From: JAEYKI01 sp036679405
Lineage (GTDB): Bacteria > Bacillota > Clostridia > Christensenellales > Christensenellaceae
Assembly (NCBI GenBank): GCA_036679405.1
Contig: JAVBVZ010000015.1
Coordinates: 124,001 to 188,000 of the forward strand
Direction: 5' to 3'
Length of the DNA: 64,000 nt
Shown here one piece after another: positions 1-7,565 of this stretch. Each line of letters opens with the position of its first letter. The stretch's first letter is position 1. The notes below the pieces were generated by a model. The model was given only the letters and a program-made list of their open reading frames with translations. It had not been told where the DNA came from and did no database searches. The translations under genes were made by a program, and so were the position numbers.

Positions 1-1112
1 CCTTCAACCGGGAAGATGAATCTCTCAAAAAGTTCAATAAATTTAACGACACCCTGTACACGTCGGCACACAAATCCCAATTTTACTCCGGGATCATGAT
101 GCCTATCATGCAATTTGTCAGCAACGTGGGCTATGTGGGTATCTGTATCCTGGGCGGCTACCTTGCGGTAAACGGACGGATCGCAGTCGGCGATATCCAG
201 GCGTTCATTCAATATGTGCGGCAGTTTACACAGCCGATCACCCAAATCGCCAATATTTCCAATATTCTGCAGCAGACCATGGCCGCAGCCGAACGTGTAT
301 TTGAATTCTTAGGCGAAGAAGAAGAAAGCCCGGAAAAAGAATCCCCCGTATCCACCAGCCAAATTGAGGGACGCGTCACCTTCCAGAATGTACACTTTGG
401 TTATTCGGAAGACAAAATCATTATTCATGATTTTTCCGCAGACATTGAAAAAGGCCATAAAATTGCGATTGTCGGCCCTACCGGCGCCGGAAAAACCACT
501 ATGGTCAAACTGCTTATGCGCTTTTATGATGTGAACAGCGGCGCAATTTTGGTGGACGGGCACGATATACGCGACTTTTCACGCGGAGATCTCCGCTCGC
601 TGTTCGGCATGGTATTGCAGGACGCATGGCTTTCCGGCGGAACGATCCGGGAAAACATACGCTACGGCCGCCTGACCGCTACGGATGACGAGGTAATTGC
701 AGCGGCCCGGGCCGCACAGGTGGATCACTTTGTACGCACGCTTCCGGGCGGCTACGATATGGAAATCAATGAAGAGGCCGGAAACGTCTCCCAGGGTGAA
801 AAACAGCTTCTGACCATTGCGCGCGCCATTTTGGCCGACCCCAAAATCCTGATTTTGGACGAAGCGACCAGCTCGGTAGATACGCGCACAGAGGTCCTTA
901 TTCAAAAAGCGATGGACAACTTAATGAAAAACCGTACCAGCTTCATCATCGCTCACCGCCTGTCCACCATTCGCAATGCAGATCTGATTATTGTTATGAA
1001 CGAAGGCGATATTGTGGAACAGGGCAACCATCATGACCTGCTGGCCAAAGGCGGTTTCTATGCCAACCTTTATAACAGCCAGTTTTCAGACGAAGAAGGA
1101 ATCGGCGCATAA
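1..1112 (+). CDS. ABC exporter permease-ATPase fusion, 3' part only
   Basis: The window opens inside this gene: the frame is open from base 3, so about 369 C-terminal residues are visible and the start lies upstream. Seen: the last membrane helices of an exporter permease domain (hydrophobic stretch near visible residues 35-65), then a complete nucleotide-binding domain with Walker A GPTGAGKTT, Walker B ILILDEATSS and switch His in AHRLST. The signature loop reads VSQGEKQ instead of LSGGQ. Known: fused half-exporters of this type (MsbA/LmrA/BmrA-like) dimerise in the membrane and pump lipids, drugs or peptides. A heterodimer partner could lie upstream, outside the window. Substrate cannot be told. 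Confidence 0.93.
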   Translation, partial: FNREDESLKKFNKFNDTLYTSAHKSQFYSGIMMPIMQFVSNVGYVGICILGGYLAVNGRIAVGDIQAFIQYVRQFTQPITQIANISNILQQTMAAAERVFEFLGEEEESPEKESPVSTSQIEGRVTFQNVHFGYSEDKIIIHDFSADIEKGHKIAIVGPTGAGKTTMVKLLMRFYDVNSGAILVDGHDIRDFSRGDLRSLFGMVLQDAWLSGGTIRENIRYGRLTATDDEVIAAARAAQVDHFVRTLPGGYDMEINEEAGNVSQGEKQLLTIARAILADPKILILDEATSSVDTRTEVLIQKAMDNLMKNRTSFIIAHRLSTIRNADLIIVMNEGDIVEQGNHHDLLAKGGFYANLYNSQFSDEEGIGA

Positions 1113-1135
1113 ATCATTGAGTAGAGGAGACGGAT

Positions 1136-1591
1136 ATGAAAAACACAGGCACAAACCGCCCTCAAAGGGCAAAGGAAAATTTTGAACAAGGCTATAACTG
1201 CTGCCAGTCGGTTTTTCTGGCCTATGCAGAGGATATAGGCCTTACGGACGAAACCGCACTGAAGATTGCCTCTTCTTTTGGCGGAGGAATGGGCAAGCTT
1301 CGGGAAGTGTGCGGCGCTCTGACCGGCGCATTTATGGTCGCCGGAATAAAAAAAGGGTACGTCTCCCCTGATGCGGACGACGAAAAACAGGCCCACTACC
1401 GCCTCATTCAGGAACTGGCCGAATCCTTTCGGCAAAAAAACGGCTCGATCCTGTGCCGGGACTTGATTGGCGAAGAATATACGCCCGGAGATGCAAAACC
1501 CGGCAAACGAACACAGGCCTACTATGACTCTCGTCCCTGTGCCGGCTTTATTGAAGACGCCGTCTGCCTGCTTGAGGAACAGCTGAAATAA
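1136..1591 (+). CDS. C_GCAxxG_C_C family redox protein
   Basis: Small cytoplasmic cysteine-rich protein (151 aa). It carries the family pattern: paired Cys in NCCQS (about residues 21-22), the VCGALTG core (about 61-67), then single Cys in ILCRDL and RPCAGF near the C-terminus. The family is assumed to be redox-active or metal-binding; no reaction is established. The ATG is preceded by GAGGAGA at good spacing and lies 23 bases after the exporter stop, so the two are probably co-transcribed. A perfect terminator follows directly. Confidence 0.85.
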   Translation: MKNTGTNRPQRAKENFEQGYNCCQSVFLAYAEDIGLTDETALKIASSFGGGMGKLREVCGALTGAFMVAGIKKGYVSPDADDEKQAHYRLIQELAESFRQKNGSILCRDLIGEEYTPGDAKPGKRTQAYYDSRPCAGFIEDAVCLLEEQLK

Positions 1592-1604
1592 CGAATACAA
1601 ACCG

Positions 1605-1632
1605 AAAAGGGCTGCCGCACGGCAGCCCTTTT
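1605..1632. terminator. Bidirectional intrinsic terminator
   Basis: Perfect 12-bp stem: AAAAGGGCTGCC (1605-1616), loop GCAC, GGCAGCCCTTTT (1621-1632). The A/T-rich ends give a U-tract in both directions. It lies between the convergent genes ending at 1591 (+) and 1662 (-). Confidence 0.9.
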
Positions 1633-1661
1633 CTTCCCCATCCCCCGATTTGACGAAAGGT

Positions 1662-2105
1662 TCATTTTTTCTTTTTTGACCAGGAAATTTTTTTGGAATA
1701 AGCGACCCACAAAAGCAGCAAGCCTAAAAAAACATATATGAATGGCGCCGGTGAAAACGCCGCATCTGCTTTGAGCATATTAAAATGTGGCCAAGCAGAC
1801 AAATACACAATTTCTGCAGGCCCTTTCGAGATGCCCGCATCAAAAGAACTCCCGATCGTTTTCGTGTTTCCATAGACAACCGTTCCGTCTTCCAGATCGA
1901 ACTCGTACCCGACAGAATAACTATACCGGTTGGCCATGGGATCCCTGCGGTCCCCCAGTTCCCTGCGCACCTCGGTGATCCGACCCTGCGTATCTCTTCC
2001 TGCAACACCCAACAACAAAATGCCGGCCCCGTATAGCAGCAGCAAAACGCCGAAAGAAGTAAGTAAGATCCGCGCTCCGAGTTTTTGGGACCCTTTTTGT
2101 TTCAC
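1662..2105 (-). CDS. DUF3592-like membrane protein
   Basis: 147 aa, not assigned a function. N-terminal membrane helix (about residues 12-35), an extracytoplasmic domain of about 70 residues beginning TQGRITEVRRE, then a C-terminal helix (about 118-138) and a lysine-rich tail. Two helices flanking a small beta-rich domain is the DUF3592 arrangement. The start is GTG at 2105, overlapping the stop of the upstream gene in a GTGA overlap, with AAGGA in front. It is the last gene of a three-gene minus-strand operon. Confidence 0.7.
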   Translation of the reverse strand: MKQKGSQKLGARILLTSFGVLLLLYGAGILLLGVAGRDTQGRITEVRRELGDRRDPMANRYSYSVGYEFDLEDGTVVYGNTKTIGSSFDAGISKGPAEIVYLSAWPHFNMLKADAAFSPAPFIYVFLGLLLLWVAYSKKISWSKKKK

Positions 2106-2695
2106 AGTGCGTTCCTTCTACCGTTTTTTTCTTGAACGGCCTCGATCCTTTCCCGAGCGAGGTTTGCCACTTCTTCATAATTTTCTTCTGTACAAAAAAG
2201 CGCAATCTTTTCCGCAAAGCCGCCTTTGACCATGATGGTATGCTCCCGGGGATAATACCGTATCCAACGCACATTTTTCCACTTAATACGGAGAACCTGG
2301 CGGCTCTGTGCTATCATGCCCGCACCCATTGCGGTAAAATTTCCTTGATACAGGCCCAAAATGATCAGAATGGTATTCATGATTTTATTTTGTTTCGCCT
2401 GGCTGCTTTGCGTATAGTTGGTAATTCCCTCCCGGTCAACCACAAATCCCGGAGCATATTTACCGCCGTAAACAAAAAGCGTCAAAAGATAGGTCAGCAC
2501 CAAAAGCAGCACAATAAGAAAAAGCGCGTATTTTGCGTCTGTTCCCAAAATATCTCCGCCGGCCAGTACAATAATAATAACGATAAGCACGGAAAAAGGT
2601 ATTCCTATAGCCATCCACAGCCCCTGCAATATAAACCGGTTTTTCCATATAGGCACATAAACTTCCCAGCGCAGCGTTTTTATGCGATTATCCAA
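2102..2695 (-). CDS. Hypothetical membrane protein with PH-like C-terminal domain
   Basis: 197 aa. Two strong membrane helices near residues 25-45 and 54-75, then a soluble domain containing an RIKWKNVRWIRYY stretch that resembles the YcxB/PH-like fold, ending in an amphipathic helix. Function unknown. The start is TTG at 2695 with GGGAGG about 6 bases upstream; it overlaps the stop of the preceding gene by 8 bases and its own stop overlaps the next GTG, so the three genes are translationally coupled. Confidence 0.65.
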   Translation of the reverse strand: MDNRIKTLRWEVYVPIWKNRFILQGLWMAIGIPFSVLIVIIIVLAGGDILGTDAKYALFLIVLLLVLTYLLTLFVYGGKYAPGFVVDREGITNYTQSSQAKQNKIMNTILIILGLYQGNFTAMGAGMIAQSRQVLRIKWKNVRWIRYYPREHTIMVKGGFAEKIALFCTEENYEEVANLARERIEAVQEKNGRRNAL

Positions 2696-3260
2696 AACGT
2701 CCTCCCAGCATACCGCGCAGCCGCGCGTTTACGGCCTGAGCATTCACATTCCTTTCCAGCGTGCCCTTATATTTTTCTCCGGCCGCGAGCAGCTCAAAAG
2801 AATAAAAATCATCATACTGTTCCCGGCTGGGATCCCATCCGTTCCATATTCTAAGACGCCTGATCTGCACATCTTCAAAAAGCACGCTCCCCGGATGCGC
2901 TTTTACAACCTGCCCGACCGGCTGCGCCTCCATTTTCTTTGCATATTCGCCAAATGCCGCCATCATCCCGGCTACTTTTTGAAAATAATTCCCCCCCTTA
3001 TTTCCCGCAGCAACAATATTTTCATATTGCTTTTTCTCCAGACGGATCAGTGCAGAATAACTCCTCCCAAACAGCAGGACGGCTGTCTGCGTTTTTAGCA
3101 TACCCACCCGGAGCTGAACGGGAACCGCAACGCTTTCCTCCCGCAATTCTTCCAATGACGTTTTTGCACGGGGCGCGGCAAAAGCATTTGCTTTAGCCCC
3201 GCACCCGGTACAAAACCGTGCATCCGCGGCCATTTCCGTACCACAGTTTGTACAATACAT
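2688..3260 (-). CDS. Zinc-ribbon protein, hypothetical
   Basis: 190 aa. It begins with a double-knuckle zinc ribbon (CTNCG at residues 3-7, CTGCG near 19-23) followed by a soluble domain of unknown function; no membrane helix. The start is ATG at 3260 because GGAGG lies 8 bases upstream; a longer in-frame start at 3299 has no such site. First gene of the operon with the two membrane proteins downstream. Zinc-ribbon N-termini of this kind are common on Bacillota envelope or scaffold proteins; no role is claimed. Confidence 0.75.
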   Translation of the reverse strand: MYCTNCGTEMAADARFCTGCGAKANAFAAPRAKTSLEELREESVAVPVQLRVGMLKTQTAVLLFGRSYSALIRLEKKQYENIVAAGNKGGNYFQKVAGMMAAFGEYAKKMEAQPVGQVVKAHPGSVLFEDVQIRRLRIWNGWDPSREQYDDFYSFELLAAGEKYKGTLERNVNAQAVNARLRGMLGGRFG

Positions 3261-3317
3261 ACTTGATCCTCCGCCAAACAATTTTTCCTGTTTTAGCATA
3301 TCACAAAATCCGAAGCC

Positions 3318-3340
3318 AAAAAATCACCCAGAAGGGCGAT
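3318..3340 (-). terminator. Terminator of the zinc operon
   Basis: Read on the minus strand: ATCGCCC, loop TTCT, GGGTGAT (one G-U pair), then TTTTTT. It sits 25 bases past the stop of the CobW-family gene. Confidence 0.75.
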
Positions 3341-3364
3341 TCGCCCCGTAAAACGGAATTCTGT

Positions 3365-4360
3365 TCAGTTTTGCGAAAAAAGTTTGTTCAGAGCGGCTTT
3401 GTTAAGTTCTTGTCCGATCACACATATGCGGCCGGTAAAATCCGCATCCCGGTCACGAATCTTCGTTTCGCCCGGCACAAAATCAAACTGCGCCCATGCA
3501 TCCTTCCCTGTCTGCACAATCCCCTTGGCACGAAGAACGGTTCCATAACTGCTTTGCGAAAGGCTTCTTAGTGCGTCCTCCAATTCCTCCGGAGGATAAA
3601 TCTGCGCGGTCTGAACCGCCCACACATCAAAGACCGCATCCGCATCATGATCATGGCCGTGCGCGCCGCTGGCTTCGGAACCTTCCGCATGATGAGTGCA
3701 TCCGACCTTTGGGTGTCCGAACCGGTGTCCGGCTTCTTTTTCCAATTCATGAGCAAAACCGGAGGCATCCTCCTCCGCAGCCTGAACAATGGTCCCGGCC
3801 GAAATTTTCATCCAGGGCGTAGTCATGATGTTCGCACCGGGGTTCAGACGAAGGACATCGCCGGACACACGCTCCAGTAATTCATGCGGAGCATTCTGCG
3901 ACCGGCTGAATGCCACCGTTTTTGCGTGTATAATCTGGTCCGAAAAAAATTCGGGCCAATTTTTCATATACATATCGTAGTTCAGTACATTGACGACCAC
4001 CAAGCACATGCCCATCCGAACATCCTTACGCTTCAACGAAGAGGCGCAGGCGCGCAAAACATCCGAAAGCTTTGCAATCCCGGTCGGTTCAATCATTATC
4101 CTGTCCGGGCGGTGCTTGTCGATCAATTCGGTCAGTGCGCGTTCAAACTGGCCGGCCAGCGTACAGCAGATGCATCCGGAATAAATTTCACGCACCTGAA
4201 CGCTTCCGGATTTCACCAATTCCCCATCAATGCCGATATCGCCAAATTCGTTTTCAATAAGAGCTATCAACTCGTCTTTTGGTTTCTCACGCAAGATTTT
4301 CCTGATAAGAGTGGTTTTCCCTGCTCCCAGAAATCCGGATATAATATCGATCCTGACCAT
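3365..4360 (-). CDS. CobW/G3E-family GTPase, zinc metallochaperone
   Basis: 331 aa. Seen: P-loop GFLGAGKTT (about residues 9-17), the CICC form of the CxCC metal-binding motif (about 63-66), the EPTG motif, a histidine-rich segment with HGHDHD (about 230-245) and a C-terminal CobW_C domain. Known: COG0523 G3E GTPases move zinc or other metals to client enzymes, and the zinc branch is typically Zur-regulated. Here it is the last gene of the znu/zur operon, 15 bases after zur, which points to zinc delivery under starvation. The client protein is not evident. Confidence 0.88.
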   Translation of the reverse strand: MVRIDIISGFLGAGKTTLIRKILREKPKDELIALIENEFGDIGIDGELVKSGSVQVREIYSGCICCTLAGQFERALTELIDKHRPDRIMIEPTGIAKLSDVLRACASSLKRKDVRMGMCLVVVNVLNYDMYMKNWPEFFSDQIIHAKTVAFSRSQNAPHELLERVSGDVLRLNPGANIMTTPWMKISAGTIVQAAEEDASGFAHELEKEAGHRFGHPKVGCTHHAEGSEASGAHGHDHDADAVFDVWAVQTAQIYPPEELEDALRSLSQSSYGTVLRAKGIVQTGKDAWAQFDFVPGETKIRDRDADFTGRICVIGQELNKAALNKLFSQN

Positions 4361-4375
4361 ACACCCTCCTTGCTT

Positions 4376-4834
4376 TTATGTGTTTTTTTTATAGCATTCC
4401 CCGCAGATTCCCTGCAGTTCCAGCGTATGCCCCAAAACATGAAAATTATCCTCTTTCACATCCGGCGTAAACGTTTCCATCGGACAATTTTTAAGGGCAA
4501 CAATTTTATGGCACTTAAGGCAAACGGCATAATGCCTGTGCTCGTGGCGGTCCAGTTCATAGACCGCTGCCCCGCCGTCCAACAGAACGGTCCGCATAGC
4601 CAGCCCTTCTTTTGTAAAGAGTTCCAATATCCTGTAAACGGTAGAAAGGGCTCCCGCGTCCTTTCCGATTTTCCCGTAAATATCCGCAGCGCTCAAAGGC
4701 GTGTCCGCGCTTTTTAATACTGAAAAAACGCAGCTGCGCTGTTTCGTTCTTTTCATTCCTTCCGGCCAATGATCCGGCGCCTTATCTGCGCCTTCAAAGC
4801 CGCCGGCTCTTTGTGTGTATATGCTCGCGTCCAA
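4376..4834 (-). CDS. zur: Fur-family zinc uptake regulator (Zur-like)
   Basis: 152 aa from the TTG at 4834. This start is chosen because GGGAGGG lies 6 bases upstream; it leaves the usual N-terminal residues before the TKQR helix and avoids overlap with the permease gene. An ATG at 4756 would cut into the winged helix. Seen: Fur-type DNA-binding domain (STVYRIL), the HEHRHYAVC metal region, and two CxxC pairs (CLKC, CGEC) forming the structural zinc site. Position inside a zinc transporter operon and a palindromic operator at 7394-7422 favour Zur over Fur or PerR. It probably represses its own operon when zinc is sufficient. Confidence 0.88.
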   Translation of the reverse strand: MDASIYTQRAGGFEGADKAPDHWPEGMKRTKQRSCVFSVLKSADTPLSAADIYGKIGKDAGALSTVYRILELFTKEGLAMRTVLLDGGAAVYELDRHEHRHYAVCLKCHKIVALKNCPMETFTPDVKEDNFHVLGHTLELQGICGECYKKNT

Positions 4835-4868
4835 TGTTTTCCCTCCCTTTCCTGCATACTTGCGGTTT

Positions 4869-5708
4869 TCAGCGGCGTACGCGCCCGGCCGCAAAAGTTA
4901 CGGCAAAAAACATAGCCGCAATCAAAACAATGGTGGCGCCGCTGGCGGTATCCCAATAATATGATAAAATAAGCCCGGATATCCCCGAAACCAAAGCGAT
5001 TACTACCGAATAAAAATGATACTGCCGCGTATTTCGGGCAATATTACGCGCGGCCGCCGCCGGCAGCACCAGCAGCGAACTGATGATCAGGACGCCTACC
5101 CATTGAATGGAAACCGTCACCACCACCGCCGTCAACACCGTGAAAAGTGTTTCATAAAGATTTACGCGAATGCCCCGGCTGTGCGCCAGCGAAGGATTCA
5201 CGCTTACCAGCAGCAATTTATTGAATATCAAAAACCACAGGGCAACAATCACCACCAGCGTGATCAACAGCAAAAGCAGATCCGACGCATTGATGCTCAA
5301 AAGATCTCCAATCAAAAATGAGGAATATTTAGCAAATCCGCCGCTTCTTGAAAGCAAGACCACTCCCAGTGCAACTGCCGACGATGAAAAGACGCCGATA
5401 ATGGTATCTGTGGAAGCCGTATTGGCTCGTTTTACCGCCATAATCGCAAAAGAAAGCAACACGGAAAAAAGCACCATAGACCATATGGGCTGCCCCACTC
5501 CGGCCAGCACGCCGATCGCAATGCCGGTCAGCGCGGAATGGCCCAGTGCATCTGCAAAAAAAGCCATCCGGTTATTCACCACCATTGTCCCAAGAAGGCC
5601 AAAGGCGGGCGTAACGAGCAAAACGCCAAGAAAAGCGTTTTTCATAAACGTATGTTCGGCCCAGTCAAACTGCAAAAGAATATCCATTACCCGGTAGATC
5701 TCATTCAT
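4869..5708 (-). CDS. znuB: Zinc ABC transporter permease
   Basis: 279 aa ABC-3 family integral membrane protein with about eight hydrophobic segments. It forms the channel of the high-affinity zinc (possibly manganese) importer with the ATPase and binding protein upstream. The ATG at 5708 overlaps the ATPase stop in an ATGA overlap. The family includes Mn permeases; the zinc assignment rests on zur and cobW in the same operon. Confidence 0.9.
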   Translation of the reverse strand: MNEIYRVMDILLQFDWAEHTFMKNAFLGVLLVTPAFGLLGTMVVNNRMAFFADALGHSALTGIAIGVLAGVGQPIWSMVLFSVLLSFAIMAVKRANTASTDTIIGVFSSSAVALGVVLLSRSGGFAKYSSFLIGDLLSINASDLLLLLITLVVIVALWFLIFNKLLLVSVNPSLAHSRGIRVNLYETLFTVLTAVVVTVSIQWVGVLIISSLLVLPAAAARNIARNTRQYHFYSVVIALVSGISGLILSYYWDTASGATIVLIAAMFFAVTFAAGRVRR

Positions 5709-6481
5709 GCCTTGTCCTCCCCGCCATCTATCAGATCCAGCCCGAATATCTCGGCCATTTTTTTATCTCTGAAAACTTCTTCCGGCGTTCCCACCGCCTG
5801 TATGGTCGTGTCGTTTAAAAGAGCTACCCGGTCCGCATATTTCATAACCAGATTCAAATCATGGGAAACCAGAATAATGGACAGGTGATACTCCCGCCTT
5901 AAGTCCGAAACCGTCTTGTAAAAAAGTTTGAGGCCCGCAAGATCAATGCCGGAAACCGGCTCGTCCAAAAGCAGAAGATCCGGAACAGGATTTAATGCCA
6001 AAGAAAGCAGCACACGCTGCAATTCTCCCCCCGAAAGCGCTCCCAGTTTGCGGCCAATCAAATGGGCCGCATTCACCCGTTCCAGATTTTTAAGCACGGT
6101 ATTGTGCAGTTCTTTGGGATGAAATGCCCACACAGCCTTGTCGGACAAAGCGGAGGCTATCAAATCATATACGCTGGTCGGTGAAGTCGTATCCAGTTCC
6201 AGTTTCTGCGGAACATAGCCGATCTTCGGTTTGCGCCATATCCTGTCTCTTCCGTCCAGAAAAACCAGTTCACCGGTATGCGGAACCTGACCCAGGATTG
6301 CTTTTAACAATGTGCTTTTCCCTGCACCGTTCGGGCCGATCAGGCAGGTAAGTTCTCCACAGTGTATGTGCAGGTTCACATCTTTTAATATTTCATATTT
6401 TCCAATCGTAACGCCAAAATTCTGTATGCGTGTACAGCAAAGGCCGCTCGTGCATACGGGTCCTTCGTACTCACCGTTCAT
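5705..6481 (-). CDS. znuC: Zinc ABC transporter ATP-binding protein
   Basis: 258 aa ATPase: Walker A GPNGAGKST (about residues 52-60), signature LSGGELQR, Walker B LLLLDEP, and H-loop SHD. It has an N-terminal extension of about 20 residues containing three Cys (GPVCTSGLCC) before the ATPase domain, which is not typical of the family and could bind metal. ATGA overlaps link it to the genes on both sides. Confidence 0.92.
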   Translation of the reverse strand: MNGEYEGPVCTSGLCCTRIQNFGVTIGKYEILKDVNLHIHCGELTCLIGPNGAGKSTLLKAILGQVPHTGELVFLDGRDRIWRKPKIGYVPQKLELDTTSPTSVYDLIASALSDKAVWAFHPKELHNTVLKNLERVNAAHLIGRKLGALSGGELQRVLLSLALNPVPDLLLLDEPVSGIDLAGLKLFYKTVSDLRREYHLSIILVSHDLNLVMKYADRVALLNDTTIQAVGTPEEVFRDKKMAEIFGLDLIDGGEDKA

Positions 6482-7380
6482 GAAAGCGCCTCTTTTAAAA
6501 CAATCAGATTTTCATCCATAATCTCAATGTAAGCGTCTTTTTCCATAGGACCGGTCACGGCCGGGTCCAGTGTATACAGGGTCGCTCCCGTTTCCTGCGC
6601 AATGGTCTGGGCTGCGTCAGCCGAATATTGCGGCTCGGCAAAAAGCGCTTTCACATCCAGGCTGTTGATCATATCGATCGTATCGGCCAATTCTTTGGCG
6701 CTGGGCTCGGAGCCCGGTTCCCGCTGGATCACCCCTACGATGTTCAAATCAAATTCTTCGGCAAAATAGGGAAAAGCTTCATGAAAGGTAACAATATCCC
6801 GGTTGGGCAAATCGTCAAGTGCCGCATGCATCTTTTCGCGCTGCGCTTCAAGTTTCGCTACATAGGTTTCCGTATTGGCCAAAAATTCATCGGCACGCTG
6901 GGGCATCAGGGAGGCCAGGCTCTCGCCGATATTTCTGACCTGCAATATCGCGTCGGAAATGCTCACCCAAAAATGGGGATTATCTCCGTCCGCACCCGGC
7001 AGCCGCGGGATATCCTCGCTTGAATCAATGATGATCAGATCGGGGAACTGCTCGATCACTTTGTCCATAAAAGACTCCATCCCAGCCCCGTTGATAACCA
7101 GATATTGCGCATCCTCCAGCTTTTTCATATCTCCCGTTGTAACGGAATAATCATGCAGACAGCCTGTCGTCGGCTGTGTCATATCCACCACCTCAACCCC
7201 CGGCATATCCGCGGCCACATTCAGCAGCATAATATAGATCGGATAAAAAGATGCGGCAATGGTCACGCTGTCTTCTGCAAAAGCTGTATCTTCCTCCTTT
7301 GTTTCTCCCGTACAGCCCGCAAGCAGTGCCGCCGCAAGCAACAGGGCCAGTGCCGCCGATATAAATTGTTTTATTTTCAT
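6478..7380 (-). CDS. znuA: Zinc ABC transporter substrate-binding lipoprotein
   Basis: 300 aa. Lipoprotein signal with lipobox LLAGC (Cys near residue 23), then a cluster A-I metal-binding protein. Likely metal ligands: His in HDYS (about 76), His in NPHFW (about 136), His in FHEAF (about 199) and Glu in FAEPQYS (about 247). It lacks the long His-rich loop of many ZnuA proteins. First gene of the operon; GGGG precedes the ATG and the promoter and operator lie just upstream. Confidence 0.9.
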   Translation of the reverse strand: MKIKQFISAALALLLAAALLAGCTGETKEEDTAFAEDSVTIAASFYPIYIMLLNVAADMPGVEVVDMTQPTTGCLHDYSVTTGDMKKLEDAQYLVINGAGMESFMDKVIEQFPDLIIIDSSEDIPRLPGADGDNPHFWVSISDAILQVRNIGESLASLMPQRADEFLANTETYVAKLEAQREKMHAALDDLPNRDIVTFHEAFPYFAEEFDLNIVGVIQREPGSEPSAKELADTIDMINSLDVKALFAEPQYSADAAQTIAQETGATLYTLDPAVTGPMEKDAYIEIMDENLIVLKEALS

Positions 7381-7393
7381 AACACATTCCCCT

Positions 7394-7422
7394 TAAATGC
7401 AAATGATTCCTATTTGCATTTA
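7394..7422. promoter_or_regulatory. Zur-type operator, perfect palindrome
   Basis: Perfect 11-bp inverted repeat TAAATGCAAAT (7394-7404) and ATTTGCATTTA (7412-7422) with a 7-bp spacer. It starts at the edge of the -10 element of the znuA promoter and covers the transcription start and early leader, a repressor position. Assignment to the Zur encoded in the same operon is inference. Confidence 0.85.
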
Positions 7423-7450
7423 TTGTATTCCAAATACAAAATTTTGTCAA
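7422..7450 (-). promoter_or_regulatory. znuA promoter
   Basis: On the minus strand: TTGACA (7450-7445), 17-base spacer, TACAAT (7427-7422). Near-consensus sigma-A promoter overlapping the end of the palindromic operator. Confidence 0.87.
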
Positions 7451-7565
7451 CGGCGGCTATCCTCTCCGTCCACGGGAGATTTTGCCCGGTCTTTTATTTG
7501 CCATATTTTTTTTTTGTCCGATTTGATGTATTATTATACTGGTATATCAAAAAAGGGAGGAACCC

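Noticed and set aside
2132..2854. Plus-strand frame of 240 codons
   Set aside because: Antisense to the envelope operon with coupled starts; no recognisable domain and no ribosome site.
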